Part shown: piece by piece, positions 26,192-40,223 of the stretch | How the letters are laid out: the number at the start of each line of letters is the position of its first letter | Position numbering within the stretch: position 1 is the first letter of the stretch | Source of the DNA: Eudromia elegans | Taxonomy: Eukaryota; Chordata; Aves; Tinamiformes; Tinamidae | Direction: 5' to 3' | Length of the DNA: 64,000 nucleotides | Assembly (NCBI GenBank): GCA_003342815.1 | Contig: PTEX01000094.1 | Span: forward strand, 1 to 64,000 | Made by a program: the position numbers and the translations under genes | Notes under the pieces: model-generated | Databases searched by the model: none | Told to the model about the DNA's origin: nothing | The model's input: only the letters and a program-made list of their open reading frames with translations

Positions 26192-27988
26192 AGTTTTCCA
26201 GTGTTTGCTGGCTATTGTTAAAAACAACTGTCTCCTATTGTGCAGGTATACTTGGAATACTTTGCAGATGGCAAGAAAAACAAAGCCTACTTATACCCAC
26301 AACCACAGCAGCTGCATTTATATAGCCACATCTCCAAACACTGAATTATATCCCATACATATTTTGTGGCACAGTACTGCAGATTTTAAAGCACAATTGC
26401 ACTTAAGGTAAAGGAGACCTTTCCAAAGGACTATGGAATTCTTATTCCAGGTTCAGACTTCAAGGTATGACTTATGGTTTCTAGGGATACTGCATGACAG
26501 TGAATACTCAGGAAAATGGGTTATGGATATTTTCTGCTTGCAGAAAAATCTTGCAGCTTCCAGTTCCTAGTTTCTTTTAGGGAATATCCCTGAACATCTT
26601 GGGAAAATTGTTAATAATGAACTTTCCAATGTATAGTCAAGCTTGGCTGCCTCCTCTATTCTTTCATTAGTCACTAGCCATTTCAATTAGAAAGAGCATT
26701 AGCTCACAAGTCATAAATTTAGGAGGGTATATGGTATTCCTCACTGCTCTGCAAAGGGATCTGATGACTTCTTTGCCTCAACAATATAGAGAAAGCATTT
26801 AAAATAATGTCCCATGTGGACAGTCTCCAGCACATGGGATGCCTTATTTAGAGTATTCAGTATATTTAGCAGTGAAACAGAGCACAACTGTTAGAAGCTT
26901 AGGAAGAATGAGATAAAATATCACAGAATGATTTTTGTGTACATGAGCTATGCTCATGTCTGTGCTCCCTTGTACTCCAAGCACCCTCAGCTCAGCTTCC
27001 TGCAAGCCATTTGTAATCTTGCCTCTTTAACTTAGGAGCCAAATCAGCTGAGTAGGCCCACGGGCAACCAAAAGGCCAAGTATGTCCTTGGATAGCTCGT
27101 TTCCTTGAGCACCTGAAGAACCTTCAGGAGCATCACTTGTCTTTGGACAGGTCCAATGCCACCTCACACATCCAAAGAGAGAAAATAAGAGTGTAGGAGC
27201 TTGACCACAGAACTTATCTACCTGCAACCTTCCTTCTGGTCTGTGCATGGGCACAGCCATTGTGTACAGGAGTATCAGGGGTCCTGAAGTCCACAGGTTG
27301 GAAGAACCTGGTGTTCAAGCTACAACTCCATGAAAGACAGCAGTGAACATTTGCTGATGCTGAGTCCTCTGTATTAATCCCGTGCACAGCTTATTCTCAT
27401 CTCATAAGGCTCCTCTGCAATACTGCAGCAGATGTCTGCTTCTGTGATACTGTGATGTGCTACTGCACTGTCCTGCCCCACAGTGACTGTCCCACCAGCT
27501 GTGCTGGTGGTGTCTCTAGGAAGAGCATGGCAAATACATATGGGAACAGCAATGTATATAGAGCATCCCTTCCCTTCAATTCTAAAGCAGTGGGAGCAGA
27601 GAAGATAAAATATTTAGACTCCAGATGTCTCTATTTGCCAAAATAAAAATCCTTGCAGTGAAATAGCTACAAAATGCAATTAAAATTGCCATTTATTTTT
27701 CTCACTGCTGTTAACATTGCTAGCAAAACTGAGTCACTTGGGGCTGCCAAATATAGCATTCCAGGTGTAAAATACTCTCAGATGTTCATGACATTTTGCA
27801 CGTAAATAGTGAATCATTGAGGATGATCTGGTGCAATCCATATGCCTGATACAGAAATACTGTGATGAGTGGGAGATCAGTATACACACAACAGGATAAT
27901 GTTTGAGAATGAAAAACTTGTGTTTGTGCATGCTGCCTAATAACGATGCTGAGTTTTGCACACAGTGATTTTCCTGCTCTCAATACCA
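26192..27988. other. No gene recognised
   Basis: Non-coding; short chance frames only. Confidence 0.5.
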
Positions 27989-28085
27989 TTTTGCACCCAT
28001 CTTTCTCATCTTCGTGTCACAGCTCAGGAAACAGAGGCCTACAGAGGTAAAATGGCTTGGACAAATCACAGCAGAGGTGTTTCCT
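27989..28085 (-). repeat. MIR-type core-SINE remnant
   Basis: The segment TCAGGAAACAGAGGCCTACAG and the following AGGTAAAATGGCTTGGACAAATCACAGCAGAGG track the reverse complement of the MIR core (in MIR: ...aggaaactgaggc.c.gagaggttaagt.acttgcccaaggtcacacagc...). Order and spacing agree over about 60 bases with scattered substitutions. MIR is an ancient amniote-wide SINE, so a decayed copy in a bird is expected. Ends are approximate. Confidence 0.55.
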
Positions 28086-28748
28086 CTCATTCCCCAGCCC
28101 TCTTACTGATGATTCTCTGAAAACCAAATTAAATTGCTTTATTAAGGTGTGTTTCCTTTTTTTCCCTTTTCAAATTCTTTTTTATTTATTTTTTGTCATC
28201 GTTCTCCCATTGCAAACTGTGCAGCATCTGAATGGTAACATCAGCCGGGTGTGCTACTCTCTGCTTAAGAAAAGAATGTTTTCTGCACTTTTTCAATCTG
28301 CCTTTTGGTTCCTGCTACTGCTCTGTGCAGCAAAGCAGCAGCAGAGCCTGTATTTTGCAGGCTGTAATGGACATCGTGCTTTCCTGAGAAATGAATGTGT
28401 TTCTGGAAAGCGTCTGGGAATGGTCTGCCCTGCAATCATGTTAGAGGATCTAAGCCCTGCAGAAAGGCAGTGTTTGTGGAAATACAAGCCAGGGAGTTGA
28501 GAGAAATCATTTCAGCCTTGTAGAAACAAGTCATTCTTCTTACCAGTTGCATAAAGGAAACAGAAAACCATTCATGGCTAGGATTGTGGAAACTCAGGGT
28601 CAGACCCGTGCTGCACCATGTGTTGCAGGCAGAGTCACGTTGGCCTCTGTGCTTTGGTGAGAGCCACTGGGGCTATCTGAGCTCTGAGCTAAGTCAGACA
28701 TCTCTCACCATTGCTCACTATGGGACCCTAACAGGCTCTCTCTAACTC
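28086..28748. other. No gene recognised
   Basis: The 147-codon plus frame at 28057-28500 starts inside the MIR-like remnant and crosses T-rich sequence. It has no domain and is treated as a chance frame. Confidence 0.5.
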
Positions 28749-28784
28749 TTTTTTTTTTTTTTTTTAATTATTATTATTATTATT
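28749..28784. repeat. T17 run followed by (ATT)n microsatellite
   Basis: A T-run is followed by five to six ATT units. Simple sequence. Confidence 0.9.
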
Positions 28785-31700
28785 GTTTTTGGTTTTTTGG
28801 CTTCAAGTCCCCCTGAGGACCTCTTCTCCCTTCTCTTTGCTCATTAGTGGTACTCCGCTCTTGAGCTCAGGGCATAGTCTGGCTCTGGATCCAAGCACCC
28901 CTTCCCTGCTTTATTTTATACAGCAGATTTTTGTTTTCCCTTGTTTAGGATCAAAACAGCTTTAGGGGGGTAAAATCAAAGAACGTGGCCTGGGAGTTTG
29001 CACAAAGTTTGCACAGGAGAGGATTAGCATGTGCTCAGAACAGACCTTTTATCTCCTTATTCAAGTTGGTTGGGGCTGTTATTTGGTATCTGGGAAATGC
29101 TTCCATCTAAGCTTTGGTGTATAAGATATCGAGGAGACTGCATTCACAGTCACAAATGCTGCAAAATGCTTCTTGTGCTGCTGCAGCAGGCTGGCTCTTG
29201 GGGACCTTAGCAGTGACCAGTGATTTCAATGGGGGTCCTCCAGAGCATAGGCTGTCCAGTCGTTCAAGCTAGAAGGATGATCCAACTGCAACTGTCCACT
29301 GAAAGGATGCTTTGACACGAAGCACACCAAATGTGATCAAAGATTTTGTTATCAAAGACTTGTAGTATTAGCTTATTTGCAACCAGAAGCCTCTGGTGGG
29401 CCATGACAAACGCCTGAGCACTGTTAAAATCAGGTTTGTTTTGAAGCCAGGTTTTCTGGAGATGTTGAAGTAACGTTGCAAGACTTGACTGCACACTCAG
29501 TTTGGTGCCAGCTCCAGACCAGGTATTTTCTGCCTGTTCTCTTTTGGTATATCTGAATCAAAACGGGTTTTCATTCTCATCTGAGGGGCCTTCCTCACAG
29601 GAAATACACTAATATGTGTTAATGCAGCAATACTATTGCTGCATTGTGGCTATTACACAGCTTTTCTTGCTTTATTTTTTCCTGCTTTCTTTCACCACAG
29701 CATTTTTCTTTTCATTATTATACTTAGTTTTTCATGTTTTCTGTATATCCTTCCATCATTTACCTCTCTTTCTGGCCAGTTCCACAATCTCTAATTCCCT
29801 CTTCTTTCACCCCCTGGCCATACATTTACCATGGTAGTTTTCCTGACTGTTTTCTAGGTAGAAACCAATCCCAAGGGCAGCTTTGCTGGGTACATTTACA
29901 AAGAAGCTCTATAGAGGTGTTGGCCTTGCTTGTGTTATTGGGTGTTCTCTCCAATCACAGTTAGGATGAAAGGATGGAACTTTGCATAAAGGACAGCTAA
30001 ATTGGAAACACAATTTTCCTATTTTGCATAAATTCTCGAGAGTCCCCATTTCCTTGTTTAGTTTTGCATTCGTATCTGTCCAAATCAAGAAAATAAATCA
30101 TACTTAGAAAGGCAATGAAGTGCAGGAATAGAAGGCATACTAAGAGGTCACCTCTCTGTACAGCAGCAAGATTAAATAAATCTTGGCCACTACCAGGAGA
30201 AGTTTGTGTAACATCTTAGAAGCTCCTTAGTTCGTAATCCACAGCCTTCTGAGGCAATCTCTGTAAGAGCTCCTGCTGGAAGGTTTTGTTGTCTGTTTCC
30301 CTTTTCCTAGCTTTATCTATCTGCTAAAATAAGTCTCCCCTACAGAAAGCTAAGACACTCACTCCTTTATCCTCAGTGGGTACAGAGCGCAATGGATCCA
30401 AATTATTTTTATGGCCCCCTCGGTCCCACAGACCCAATTATTTCACTCGATCTTCATCACCCGTGTTTTTCAGCACCTGTATCACTCATGTTGCTCTGCT
30501 TCGGACACCTTCCAATTTGTCAACCTCTTTACTGAAGAGCAAAGCCAAGTTCGAGACACCAGTGCTCTTGCTGGAGTCTCATTAGAGTCAAGTTCTGTAT
30601 ATAATTCCCTCCGGGGCATTACATAAGTGACAGTGTTTAAGATGTCCCAGAATGCCATGGATTTGTTTGCAGCAATGTCACAGGTTCTGCCTAGAAAATA
30701 CGCTCTCTGTAAAACCAGTTGTGGTATACAATGTTCTGCTTTCTCTACACTAATTCCCTTTGGAGACTCTCTAAACCTACATTAAGTGTAGTTTATTTCA
30801 CTTTAAAACTGTAAACTGATAAAATGGAATTCGGCTCAGATCAAGACTTATCTTTTCATGCCTACAAATAGGTGTCAACAAGGGCATCTTAATTCACCCA
30901 CTTGCTATGGCTTGGTTCAGGCACCTACAGAGAGCCATCTGCTACCACTGGACCTGTCCCAGGGAACCTCATCACCAAAAGGTAAGGACCTCTCCCAGAT
31001 GCTGTCTTATGTTTTCCAGTCCATTGGGAAACCCGCTAGGAAGCTTCTACTATGTTGGGCACCTAACTGTGGGCACCCGCGCTGATATCCATGGATGCTA
31101 TAGGGTGAGGCTGTCCTACAGATTATGTAGGCAGCTCTGCAGGCAACAGGCATGTCCCCTGTTACCATTTTCTGTGCTCCACTGACTGTGCTGATCACTT
31201 CTCCACGGACTATTTAATGCTCACTTAAGTGGTCCACACATGGGTGTTGACCACTGTTTGAGTGGCCTCTGGGTATTCTTCTGTCCAGAAGTGGATGCTT
31301 TTTGCTTGCACACAAGAAAATATTATTTTTTCCCCAAGAAATGCATCTTTGCAAGAGGATTATTTATGATGCTGAAGCTGTAGTCATTCCCTTGGCACTA
31401 CTGACTGGGTAAACAGGTAGATCTCAAAGAGAAAGCGCCGGTAATTTCATCCACATTATATTAATTCAGAACAGTAATAAACTGGCATTCAGGCTACACA
31501 TTTTAAAATAAAATAATTAAGTGAAAATCATTAAATATGTGAAATTAAATGAAAAATTTACAGCCTACCCACAAGCGGCTGTTGGAAGTTCATGGAACCC
31601 CATTTCTCCAATGGTGTTTGCCGACATAACTTCCATGATGCTGTGGGAAATGTCAGTGCTTCCTCTAATTCACTGCGTGAATTATCCCTGTCTTTGACTG

Positions 31701-32110
31701 GAAGGAAGCAATCCATTTTTGACAATTCAGTGTTGGTTGTTTCGTATCAATTTCCTATATTTTAGTTTCTTACATATCAACAATTTAATCATTTGGTCTA
31801 TTTTCTTTCCCAGTATCAAAGTGCTGACCTTTCTGGAATTCACCTTTCTTTTTAAAATTGTATTGTTTGCCCTTTGCTTTTTTGGTACTTTTCCTCCACA
31901 AGATCTCAAAGATAATCTCTAGTCGTGCAGTAACTGCTACTGGTAGTTCCTGATGCATCTTACATTATTTTTCAGTATATTTTAATGGTCTCCTCTGACC
32001 TGTAGCCACTTAACTTACCCAAATACTATTTAACTAGTCTTCTCCTGTGCTGACCTGCCTTCCTCTCCATGCATCACCAAAGTCAGTTAAATTGAGAATC
32101 TATTTGCAGG
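28785..32110. other. No gene recognised
   Basis: Non-coding. The segment at about 31435-31570 is AT-rich without being simple repeat and contains several ATTA cores (ATTATATTAATTC, AATAATTAAG). It could be a conserved non-coding element, but I cannot test this. Confidence 0.4.
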
Positions 32111-32145
32111 TTTTTTTTTTCTTTTTTTTTCCTTTTTTTTTCTTC
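32111..32145. repeat. T-rich tract with C interruptions
   Basis: Three T8-T10 runs separated by C or CC. Simple sequence ending in TCTTCAG, which resembles a splice acceptor; no exon follows that I can support. Confidence 0.85.
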
Positions 32146-35100
32146 AGTCGAGTTGCAGCAAAAAGGCACTGAACAAAGCAAAAAAATAGATAAAGCCATC
32201 ACACATATAAAACACTTCAGGTACATAGCTTAGGAGTTACATAGCAAGAGCTGGCCATGAATTACAGGGGAAAATTATCCACAATCTAGATGGCTTCATT
32301 CAGCTAAAAAGTGGTACTCTTCCAAAACTAAAAGAAATGACATAAAAATCCAAGGAGCGACTGAAATCTTAACAGTGTTGGAAAGGAAGGGAGGAGTTTG
32401 GGTAAGTGAGGCTAATGCATGTCAGTGAAAACCTGACAGTCTGCCTATCATCTCACAGAGAGGCAAGGAGACAAAGATACAGTGACACGATGAGATGTTT
32501 CTAAGTCTAAGGGATGAAAGGATGCAAATTTACAAAGATGCACCTATTACCCAGGCATTGAGCCTGAGAGTGGCTGTTAGACTTGGCTCTGAAAGCTTTG
32601 TGCCTTACAGGAATAGGTAAATAATGTTTTGTTCTGAAAGCAGTTGCTTTTGTCCCTGCAGAGGCAATGTCACTGCCACAGGCAGCACATAGGAAGCTGA
32701 AAGGGAATTTTGCAGGATCTGGATGCCATGTGCATCCACCTGATGAAAGGAGGCAAAACTGAAACCTGGGGGCTGTATGGAAGCTTTTGGACTGCAGAAA
32801 AGCAATGCCCTTAAGGAGATTGCCAGGCCCTTGGTCCATTTACCATGACCCAGAAATCCAAGGATAGTACAACTAAGAGCTTTCTCCGATAAAATCACAT
32901 AGATTAGGGTGGTCTTACATGTGACGGACTCCGTTTATCCAGACAAGAACAGTATTGCTTTGCTTAGATAAAAACACTGATTTTGCACCCCTCATTCTCT
33001 GATTGCATAGTTTTTAGAACTAGAACTCAGTAACTTGAATGTAGATTACCCTGTTAGCCTCTAGATTTTTCTCTTCATTAAGATATTTGAAGACTGATTC
33101 ATTTGCTGAGTTTTACAAAGATTCATGAATATCACCTGGAAGGGTATGCTTGAGGCAGAGATGTACATGTCTATATATATATCTTTGATAATCCTGTGAC
33201 TGCGACTGTGAACGTCTTGGGACAGGGGCTCTCTCTGTATCCCTTCTTCACAACAAATAATATACAATAGATTTCAGAAAGGTGAACTCCCAGCTTTTGA
33301 AACTGGTTTGTTACATGAATTTGTTATATCATCACCTTGTAAGTCCTCAGTATTTCCATCAGCTTCTTATCTCGAATCATAAAGAGATTACAAACTCTTC
33401 AGTGCAAGAGAGCCTGTCTATTAGGTGCATATAAAAGAGCAAGCACTATATACTAGGCCAAGCGTTTCCACTGATGACTTCCTTAACGTAAATGGCAACA
33501 ATCCTAATGATCATTTGATTAAGGACAGTACAATAAAAAATAGCTAGATGTAGTCAAATGAATTTTAAAAATTGAAAATATAAGCCTGTACTGCAGAGCA
33601 AACTTGTTGCAAAAACATTGATCAGGATGTGACAAAGTATTCCAGGAAAAATACTAAAAGAGCTATCGTTTGTGTCATTTATGATCAGACTGGGTCATAT
33701 TCTGCGAGGAACAATCAATTCTGCCTTAGTCCAGTCAGAATGGACAGTGATTTTCATTTGTAATTTCAGTTTCAAAGAAGGATAGGGCATATTTCTCTGC
33801 ACAGAAAGTAGAAAAGTTTGGAAATTATGTTTTATATAACTCCTCAGATACTGGAGATTTGACTGGAATTAAAAGACAAGAGCTCAGGGGCAGGAGAGAA
33901 AAAATGCTAGATATGCTGAGAGCTCTTTGCATCTGACTGTAGCTGGTGGAACTGCTAGTCTGTTCAGTCCACCTGGACTCCTACAGAAACCTGCTGCCAG
34001 CATTGTGCTAACAGCATGGAATGGGGCAGTAATCAAACCTTGGACAGCTGGACAAAACAATGGAAAAAATGAGTAATGAGAAAAAAATTAGAGGTGCTCA
34101 GGGTAAAGGAAACAGAGGAGATGAAGAAGAATTGGACTGGCCAAGAACGCAAATCTCATGAATAAAGATAAATCAGTGAAAATCAATTTAAGTTAAGGGA
34201 AGGAATAAATGTGAGAAAGACAGACAGATCAAGGTAAAGCTCTAGAAATGTAAAGCATCCATGCTTACCTGGACAGAGGATGGCAAGGCATTTAAGAGGC
34301 AAAGAGCTGCAACACGCATTTCTAAAGGCTTCTGAGATCCATACAGAAAAGAGTTCCCATTTACCTGAGGGTCCATCTTTCCTTTATAGTGGAATGGAAT
34401 GATACTGGAGAAGAAGATGGACAAAGATGTGGTTGGCAGGATCACAACTCAGCAAGAATAAATATGTGTTTTGCTTGAAAAATGTGGGAAAATGTTTATG
34501 AATGAACATAAATAGCTACAGTTTGAGATCTGTGTGCATAGTTTGAGATCTGACCAAAGACCAGACAGAGTCTAGTAGAAGTCCAGCTTCCTATGGAAGA
34601 ACAGGGAAATGGCTGTAGCAGATAACTATCTTCAAAGATGTGCTTAAGAAAGTAAGTACCTTTGAAGGTCAAAACACGACCTTTGGAGGTTAAAATCTTC
34701 CATCACCTCACTTAAGCAGCTACGTGATTTACTGGGGATGGCAAACTAAGCAAAAATATATTGTGATTAGCTTTTTGGGGTGTGTATGTGTAAACTTGCA
34801 CAATCTCAGAGTTCCTACGTACATGTAAACAGACTGTATAGTCTGAAAGAAGATGGATACTTTTGTGTAGTGTTCACTCTCATCCGTTTTCTTTTCAAAA
34901 TACATGATAATGACAGAGCAAACAAAAGATGACACAAGTTCTACAAACTTTTGCTTTATCTAAACACAAAATGTGATGTGGCATAACAAGGCCACTGAAA
35001 AAGAAACTTTGAAACAGCCTGTAGACATCTGTCCGTCTTCCAAGTATTTCATGTAATCAGTACCAGACATCAGAAGGTCACCCAGGCATTAGGATTGCAA

Positions 35101-36989
35101 AAGATAACTTCCTTCTTTTAGGTGAAGAAGGAAACTGTGACACCAAACTGCAATTTTAGATTGAAAGACATCACTCTACAGCAGAGGAAAACCAGGAAGA
35201 CATTGTGTCAGATAGGTCTTGGCTTAGCAGGGTCCTTAGGGAGGAGATAATAAGGTCATGCCCATGTCACTAAGGGATTAGTGACAGCATCCAGGGATTA
35301 TAACACAGGTGACTCTCTTAGGTTGTGTGCATACTGACAGGAGAAGCTATTTCTAAAGCAAGTGTTAGCACTGGTGAAAATGTTTGGAAACATGAAAAGA
35401 AAATTTGTGATTGTTTTCTGTGGCCGAATAGCACAAGTGAACGACCAGTGATCCAGGGCTGTGAGACCTGGCAGGAGTCGGGTGGCACAAGGATGTAGAT
35501 ATGAGCAGCCTTCTTCGGATGACCTTGCTTTGAGCAGGCAGATGAGACCAAGTGATGTTTAGAGGGCCCTGTCCATATTGGTGACTCCATGATTCTGTGA
35601 ATTTTCCTTCCTAAATTCCGGAGGAGCTTCCATATCCCCAGATTACTTTTGTTAGTTTGTTTGGTTGTTTGCTTTTTCTGTGGCATGAGGAACCTCTCCT
35701 TGCAATTTTTTGCTTTTTCTTTTTTTTTTTAATCATCTTGTTTTTAATTTGATACCAGCTGATAACAAACACCAGCAGCTTAATAGGGTCAGGAAATCAA
35801 AGTTCATTTTGTGGTCAGTTCCAATTCCTATGTACACAGTGATACAAAATGTGTGATGTTTAATTAACCTTTCACTTCAGTGAGAGGTTTCTTGGTCAAA
35901 AACTTTGAGAGTTGTCCTTTTGTGTAACCCTTCTAAATTTGTGAGTACAATTTAAATTAAAAGATGAAAAATTCTTGTATTTGCCTCATAGTAACCTACA
36001 CTAACATCAAGATGTTTAAATGTTCTTTTGCTAAGTTTGAAATGCACAGGTCTTGTTTTAGGATATACAGACGGTGGAAGACACAAACCACAGGATTATA
36101 CTAGCAGTGTGAATCAAGACTATTACAGAAGAAATTAAATTAAATCTTGAATGTAATAGAAAACATCACAGTGTACAATAAAAAGGGCATAAATACATAT
36201 TTTCAGTGTTCTTACTACAGAAGCATGCCTGCATGCTGAATGAAACTCTACCATGGCTTATGACATAGTTTTTAACCACGTACGTGACAGGGAGGTCCTA
36301 CTAAGCCCTGAGATCTCTGTGCAGACTCTAGGAACCACCCGATACTGCATATCATATTGCAGATTTTCCAAAACAATTTGGGCAAAGTTTGAGCACTCTA
36401 AGTCTCATGATTAATTCAGGATATTTGAGAGGGCCTTTGACAGTGACTAAAGTCAGCCTTAGTTTTCCCTAGGAGGTACCTTCCTTTAGGAGAAACATGC
36501 TTTCTCCCTCTGTGCCATAAGGAGGTACACTATGGCCAGAAACCAGGGTAAAGCACAGAAAGTTGCAGCAAAATGCAAAATGCAGATGGAGCAAATTTTC
36601 AGATTATTCTTCCGCATCCAAAGACAACAGAAATACAGTTGAAAAATGGAAGGGCTTTAAAAATCTCATGCTCGTCAGATGACTGAGAGCCAATCAATCA
36701 GCGCCAATGAGAGAGCAACCAAGGAGCAGCCACCTCTGATGAAAGCCCAGGGAAGGCTCAATACAAACCTGAGCTGATAAACAAGACTGGGAATGCTACG
36801 TTTTCTTGGATCTGTGTTGGAAGCCATCTGTGGCAACAGCCCAAGAAATGTTTCTTTCTCAAGCCAGTTCAGAGGGATTTTTTGTATGTGTGTCCTGCTG
36901 TTTGTATATCAGGAAGGCTTTGTAGCTCAGTACTCACAATTCTGCTAGTTAAAGACCACAGGCTTTTCGTCTTGACCTGATAGTCAAGA
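32146..36989. other. No gene recognised
   Basis: Non-coding. Includes a 13-bp direct repeat AGTTTGAGATCTG at 34520-34532 and 34540-34552, and an imperfect CCTTTGAAGGTCAAAAC / CCTTTGGAGGTTAAAAT pair at 34660-34696. Frames up to 122 codons have no recognisable domain. Confidence 0.5.
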
Positions 36990-37013
36990 CTGAGTCAGCC
37001 CAGGCTAGGGAAT

Positions 37014-37600
37014 TGTCTTGGTTTGCCGAGGTTGAGCAATTTTTGGTTTGTTTTAGTTATGATAGCAATCGCCTAGCAGTCAGGGAACTATGGCTTAGGT
37101 CAGCTGTAGCTCAACTTTAGTCATGGTGACAACAGACGGTTACGATATGTGAACTAAACAGATTTATTACAGAATAAAACGTGGTGTGGAAGAGCACAGA
37201 AATGGGGCAATACCATAGGTTTAAACACATATCTTGGTGATAGATTGATGGTCTCTACAGGAGTGTGGTTCACATAGAGCCAGTTTTGGTCATAACAAGA
37301 ACAGAAAAATGGAATAATTAGGAACCAATAAGAAAGAATGTGTGTTAAGAAAATGCATAGAAATAAATCCCATCAGACCAAAGATGGAGGAAGAGCAAGC
37401 ATCCTGTGACTCCCAGAGGAGAGAAGAAACTCCCTCTGTCTGCCTTTCACTGCAAATATCCTAATATGATGTTTGGTATTTTGATATCCTGACAGATATT
37501 TCAGGATGCTGAGAACTCTTGATAACCTGCTTCCAATGAGGTTGTCGGTTTTGACCTGATGAAGGTCAAAATGGTCAAGTGTAAGACCTAGAGGGACACT
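37014..37600 (+). mobile_element. Possible solo LTR remnant (weak)
   Basis: The sequence beginning TGTCTTGGTTTG resembles the start of some avian endogenous retrovirus LTRs as I know them. It is followed by a GATTTATTACAGAATAAAACG segment carrying an AATAAA at about 37172. I could not find a matching CA end with a target duplication, nor an internal retroviral region. The right end given is a guess. It may be unique sequence. Confidence 0.2.
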
Positions 37601-38559
37601 GGAAGCATGAACATTATACTGCAGAAAGAATAGATTTCAGGAAGGAAGTTTTACTTATTTATTTATTTACTTTCTGTGTTGCAATTTTAACAGTATTACT
37701 GAGAATTTCCTGTATTTGTTTAGATGAAAATTTGTATTTTTCTAACTGGACTAGTTATTTGGATAATTCCAAAAGGCCTTGGTGATTTATTGGCATGTAT
37801 CAATGACTCTCATTTGACTCTGAAGCCAGGAAATGCATTCCAAGCTCTGATTCGGAAGGATTTTAAACATTAGAACATAATGCAAACTTACAAACTGCTT
37901 CATCTTGTGAGCTTTTATAATTAGATAAAACAATTGGTTAAAAAACCCTACATCTTGTTCTTTCTATTTGGTATTAAAAACTCCTAAGCCAGGCTAGTCT
38001 CCAGCAAGCTGCAAATCCATATCTCTTTTCAGTTTGTTCCAATGCAACACAGCGGAGGGACGAACACTAGCAAAAGATAAGGGTTAGAAAAGGGCACAAT
38101 TTTAAATAAATCAATCAAAAGCTTGCTTTCATGGATCTTAAGGATTCATTGTATGCATTGTATTATGTGTGAAAAGGGTCCTGGATGAGGAAATGGAAAG
38201 TCCGATAGGAGAGAGGAGACCCTCTCCTTTAAACAAGCAGTTTAAATAACTCCAAGTTTAGCTCAAAGCATCTTAACAGCCAAATGCAGTGTATTTTTTT
38301 TCCCCATCTGGAAGGATGAATTCTGTTTAGGAAAGATAAGATCTGCCTTGTAATGTGGGCAGTAATTCTGGTCCTTCTGGGAAGGCAAAGGCCCAGGAGC
38401 CCTTACGAGCATTGACTCTGCAGTAAAGTTAGGGCTAGACCAGGAGTGTGTTTCCTAGGGCTACCATGAGCCAGACAGGTCAACCAGGCTACAATTTAAA
38501 GTAAAATACTTTGTAGGGAAGAGAGAAGCAGAGCTCTAAGGGTTAGAAATGCACAGTCT
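37601..38559. other. No gene recognised
   Basis: Non-coding, with a short (TTTA)n stretch at about 37654-37671. Confidence 0.5.
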
Positions 38560-38890
38560 GTAACAGCAACAGAGCTGGAAGGCAACATCAGCTGGGCTGC
38601 CCAAATGGCTGCAATTAACCTCCTGTTGCGACCGGAATTGATCGCCTCTCCTCGGCTGCTGTGAGTTCCTCCCCCAGTATCTATTTGGGCTGTAAATATT
38701 TAAGGGACTGTTGTTGGTGGCGTTTAGGCTCTGTTTCATTCTGGGAACATGGCACGGCCAGATAGACGAGGCAGCTCTGGAGCTGCTCGTGCTGGTGCTG
38801 CGTGAGCCAGCGGCTGTGCGTGCAAGTGCTAGGGTGGCTCTTGCTCTTCACACTGGGTGTACAAACTGAGTGCAGTTGGCCTTGGGCGCT
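38560..38890 (+). promoter_or_regulatory. Possible promoter-like, locally GC- and CpG-richer segment
   Basis: Within AT-rich DNA this stretch has several CpGs (GCGACCGG, GATCGCC, CCTCGG, GCACGG, GACGAGG), then a TATA-like AAATATTTAAGG near 38695-38706. An ATG 50 bases further (38750) opens only 18 codons. It resembles a small promoter or an LTR promoter. No gene downstream can be linked to it. Confidence 0.2.
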
Positions 38891-40223
38891 GGGGTGCTTG
38901 TGAATTTTCCATTCCCATTTTATCCAACCTAAACATTTACATAACAGTATCTTTGGTTTGGATTTTTCTATATTAACATGTAGGCAAGGGGAACATACAA
39001 GTAAGTGATTTCTCTTCAGAGGCAGATACTGAGGGACACAATGGCTCCAGATTCTACCCCTTTTGTCACACTTTGTTTCTTTATTACTGAAAAATCGATG
39101 CTCATTTGCAGCTCCTCAGAACTATTCACTGATCCTGGAGGTGTTTGGCCCTCGAGCAGGGTGTTACTGCAGCAATTTCACCACTAGTGGTAGATGGGAA
39201 GGGTGAACTCTGCAGCAGAGTTGCTGATATACCAAGTATCCATGTGCAGGGCAGGATGCTGATCTTCGAGAATAAATAGAGAATAAACAGCATGATGAGA
39301 TGTTCTTTCCTCTCCTTCTTCCCCTCTGCAGAGAATGAAAGTCTCTGTAGAGTAAGATCACCCTGTAGAATAAGGCTGTCAAAACCAGAAAGGAGCAAGC
39401 TCTGGTGTCACCAGTGACACCAGGATTTGTCTGTGGTTACATAACTGAATTCTCTCCTTGTGTAATCCTGGAGTGATCCAGGTAGTACAGGGAATAATGC
39501 CGAGCTCTAATCCTTTTCTTTCCAAACATAGCACTGTGATAGCATTCCTTCCTGCTGACAGAAAACCTTGTAGGCAGAGCCTATGAGGTCTATCTCAGGA
39601 TACTTCAAAAGCACCAAGGAATATTTTGGAGCACTGGTACTGGATTGTCTATGCATCTCTGTTGACTTGATGATGCCCAACTATCTCACTAACTGCACTT
39701 CTAGGTAGGACGTAAGATCTAGGCAGACGAAGCCAGATTCTAAGGGATCCCTCTCAGTTGGAGACAGCAGTTTTGGTATCACAGAACAATTTGTACCCTA
39801 ACAGGGGGGCTGGAATGGTCAGAAGATTTCCGGGGGCACTTGTAGTGAAAACTGGGCAAAGAAACTGGAGGAAAAAATGTAGAAGCAAAAAGTAAAAGGA
39901 GGAAAATGTGCATGGCCTGTGAAAGATAATTTGAGTAGAGGGACTCTTTAAAGAGGGATACTTAAAATAATGCTTCTTACTTTAAAGAAGAATAAACCAT
40001 AGCCACTTTTTTTTCTTTGCATATGGATTGTGTTCAGGACACTTTTCCTTAAGTGAATGCAGAAGCACTGACCCTAATCTCCCTAATCTCTCCAAGCAGG
40101 TTTTCTAAGCCTTTCAGTCCTCCTAAACCAGCATAGGCACCTGGTCTTAGGACACACGGACAGAGCAGCTTGAACACTGTGGAGTGAACATACTTCATCT
40201 GTACAAGGAGAAGTGTCCTAGGA
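38891..40223. other. No gene recognised
   Basis: Non-coding; minus-strand frames of 72-90 codons at 39126-39398 overlap each other and show no domain. Confidence 0.5.
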
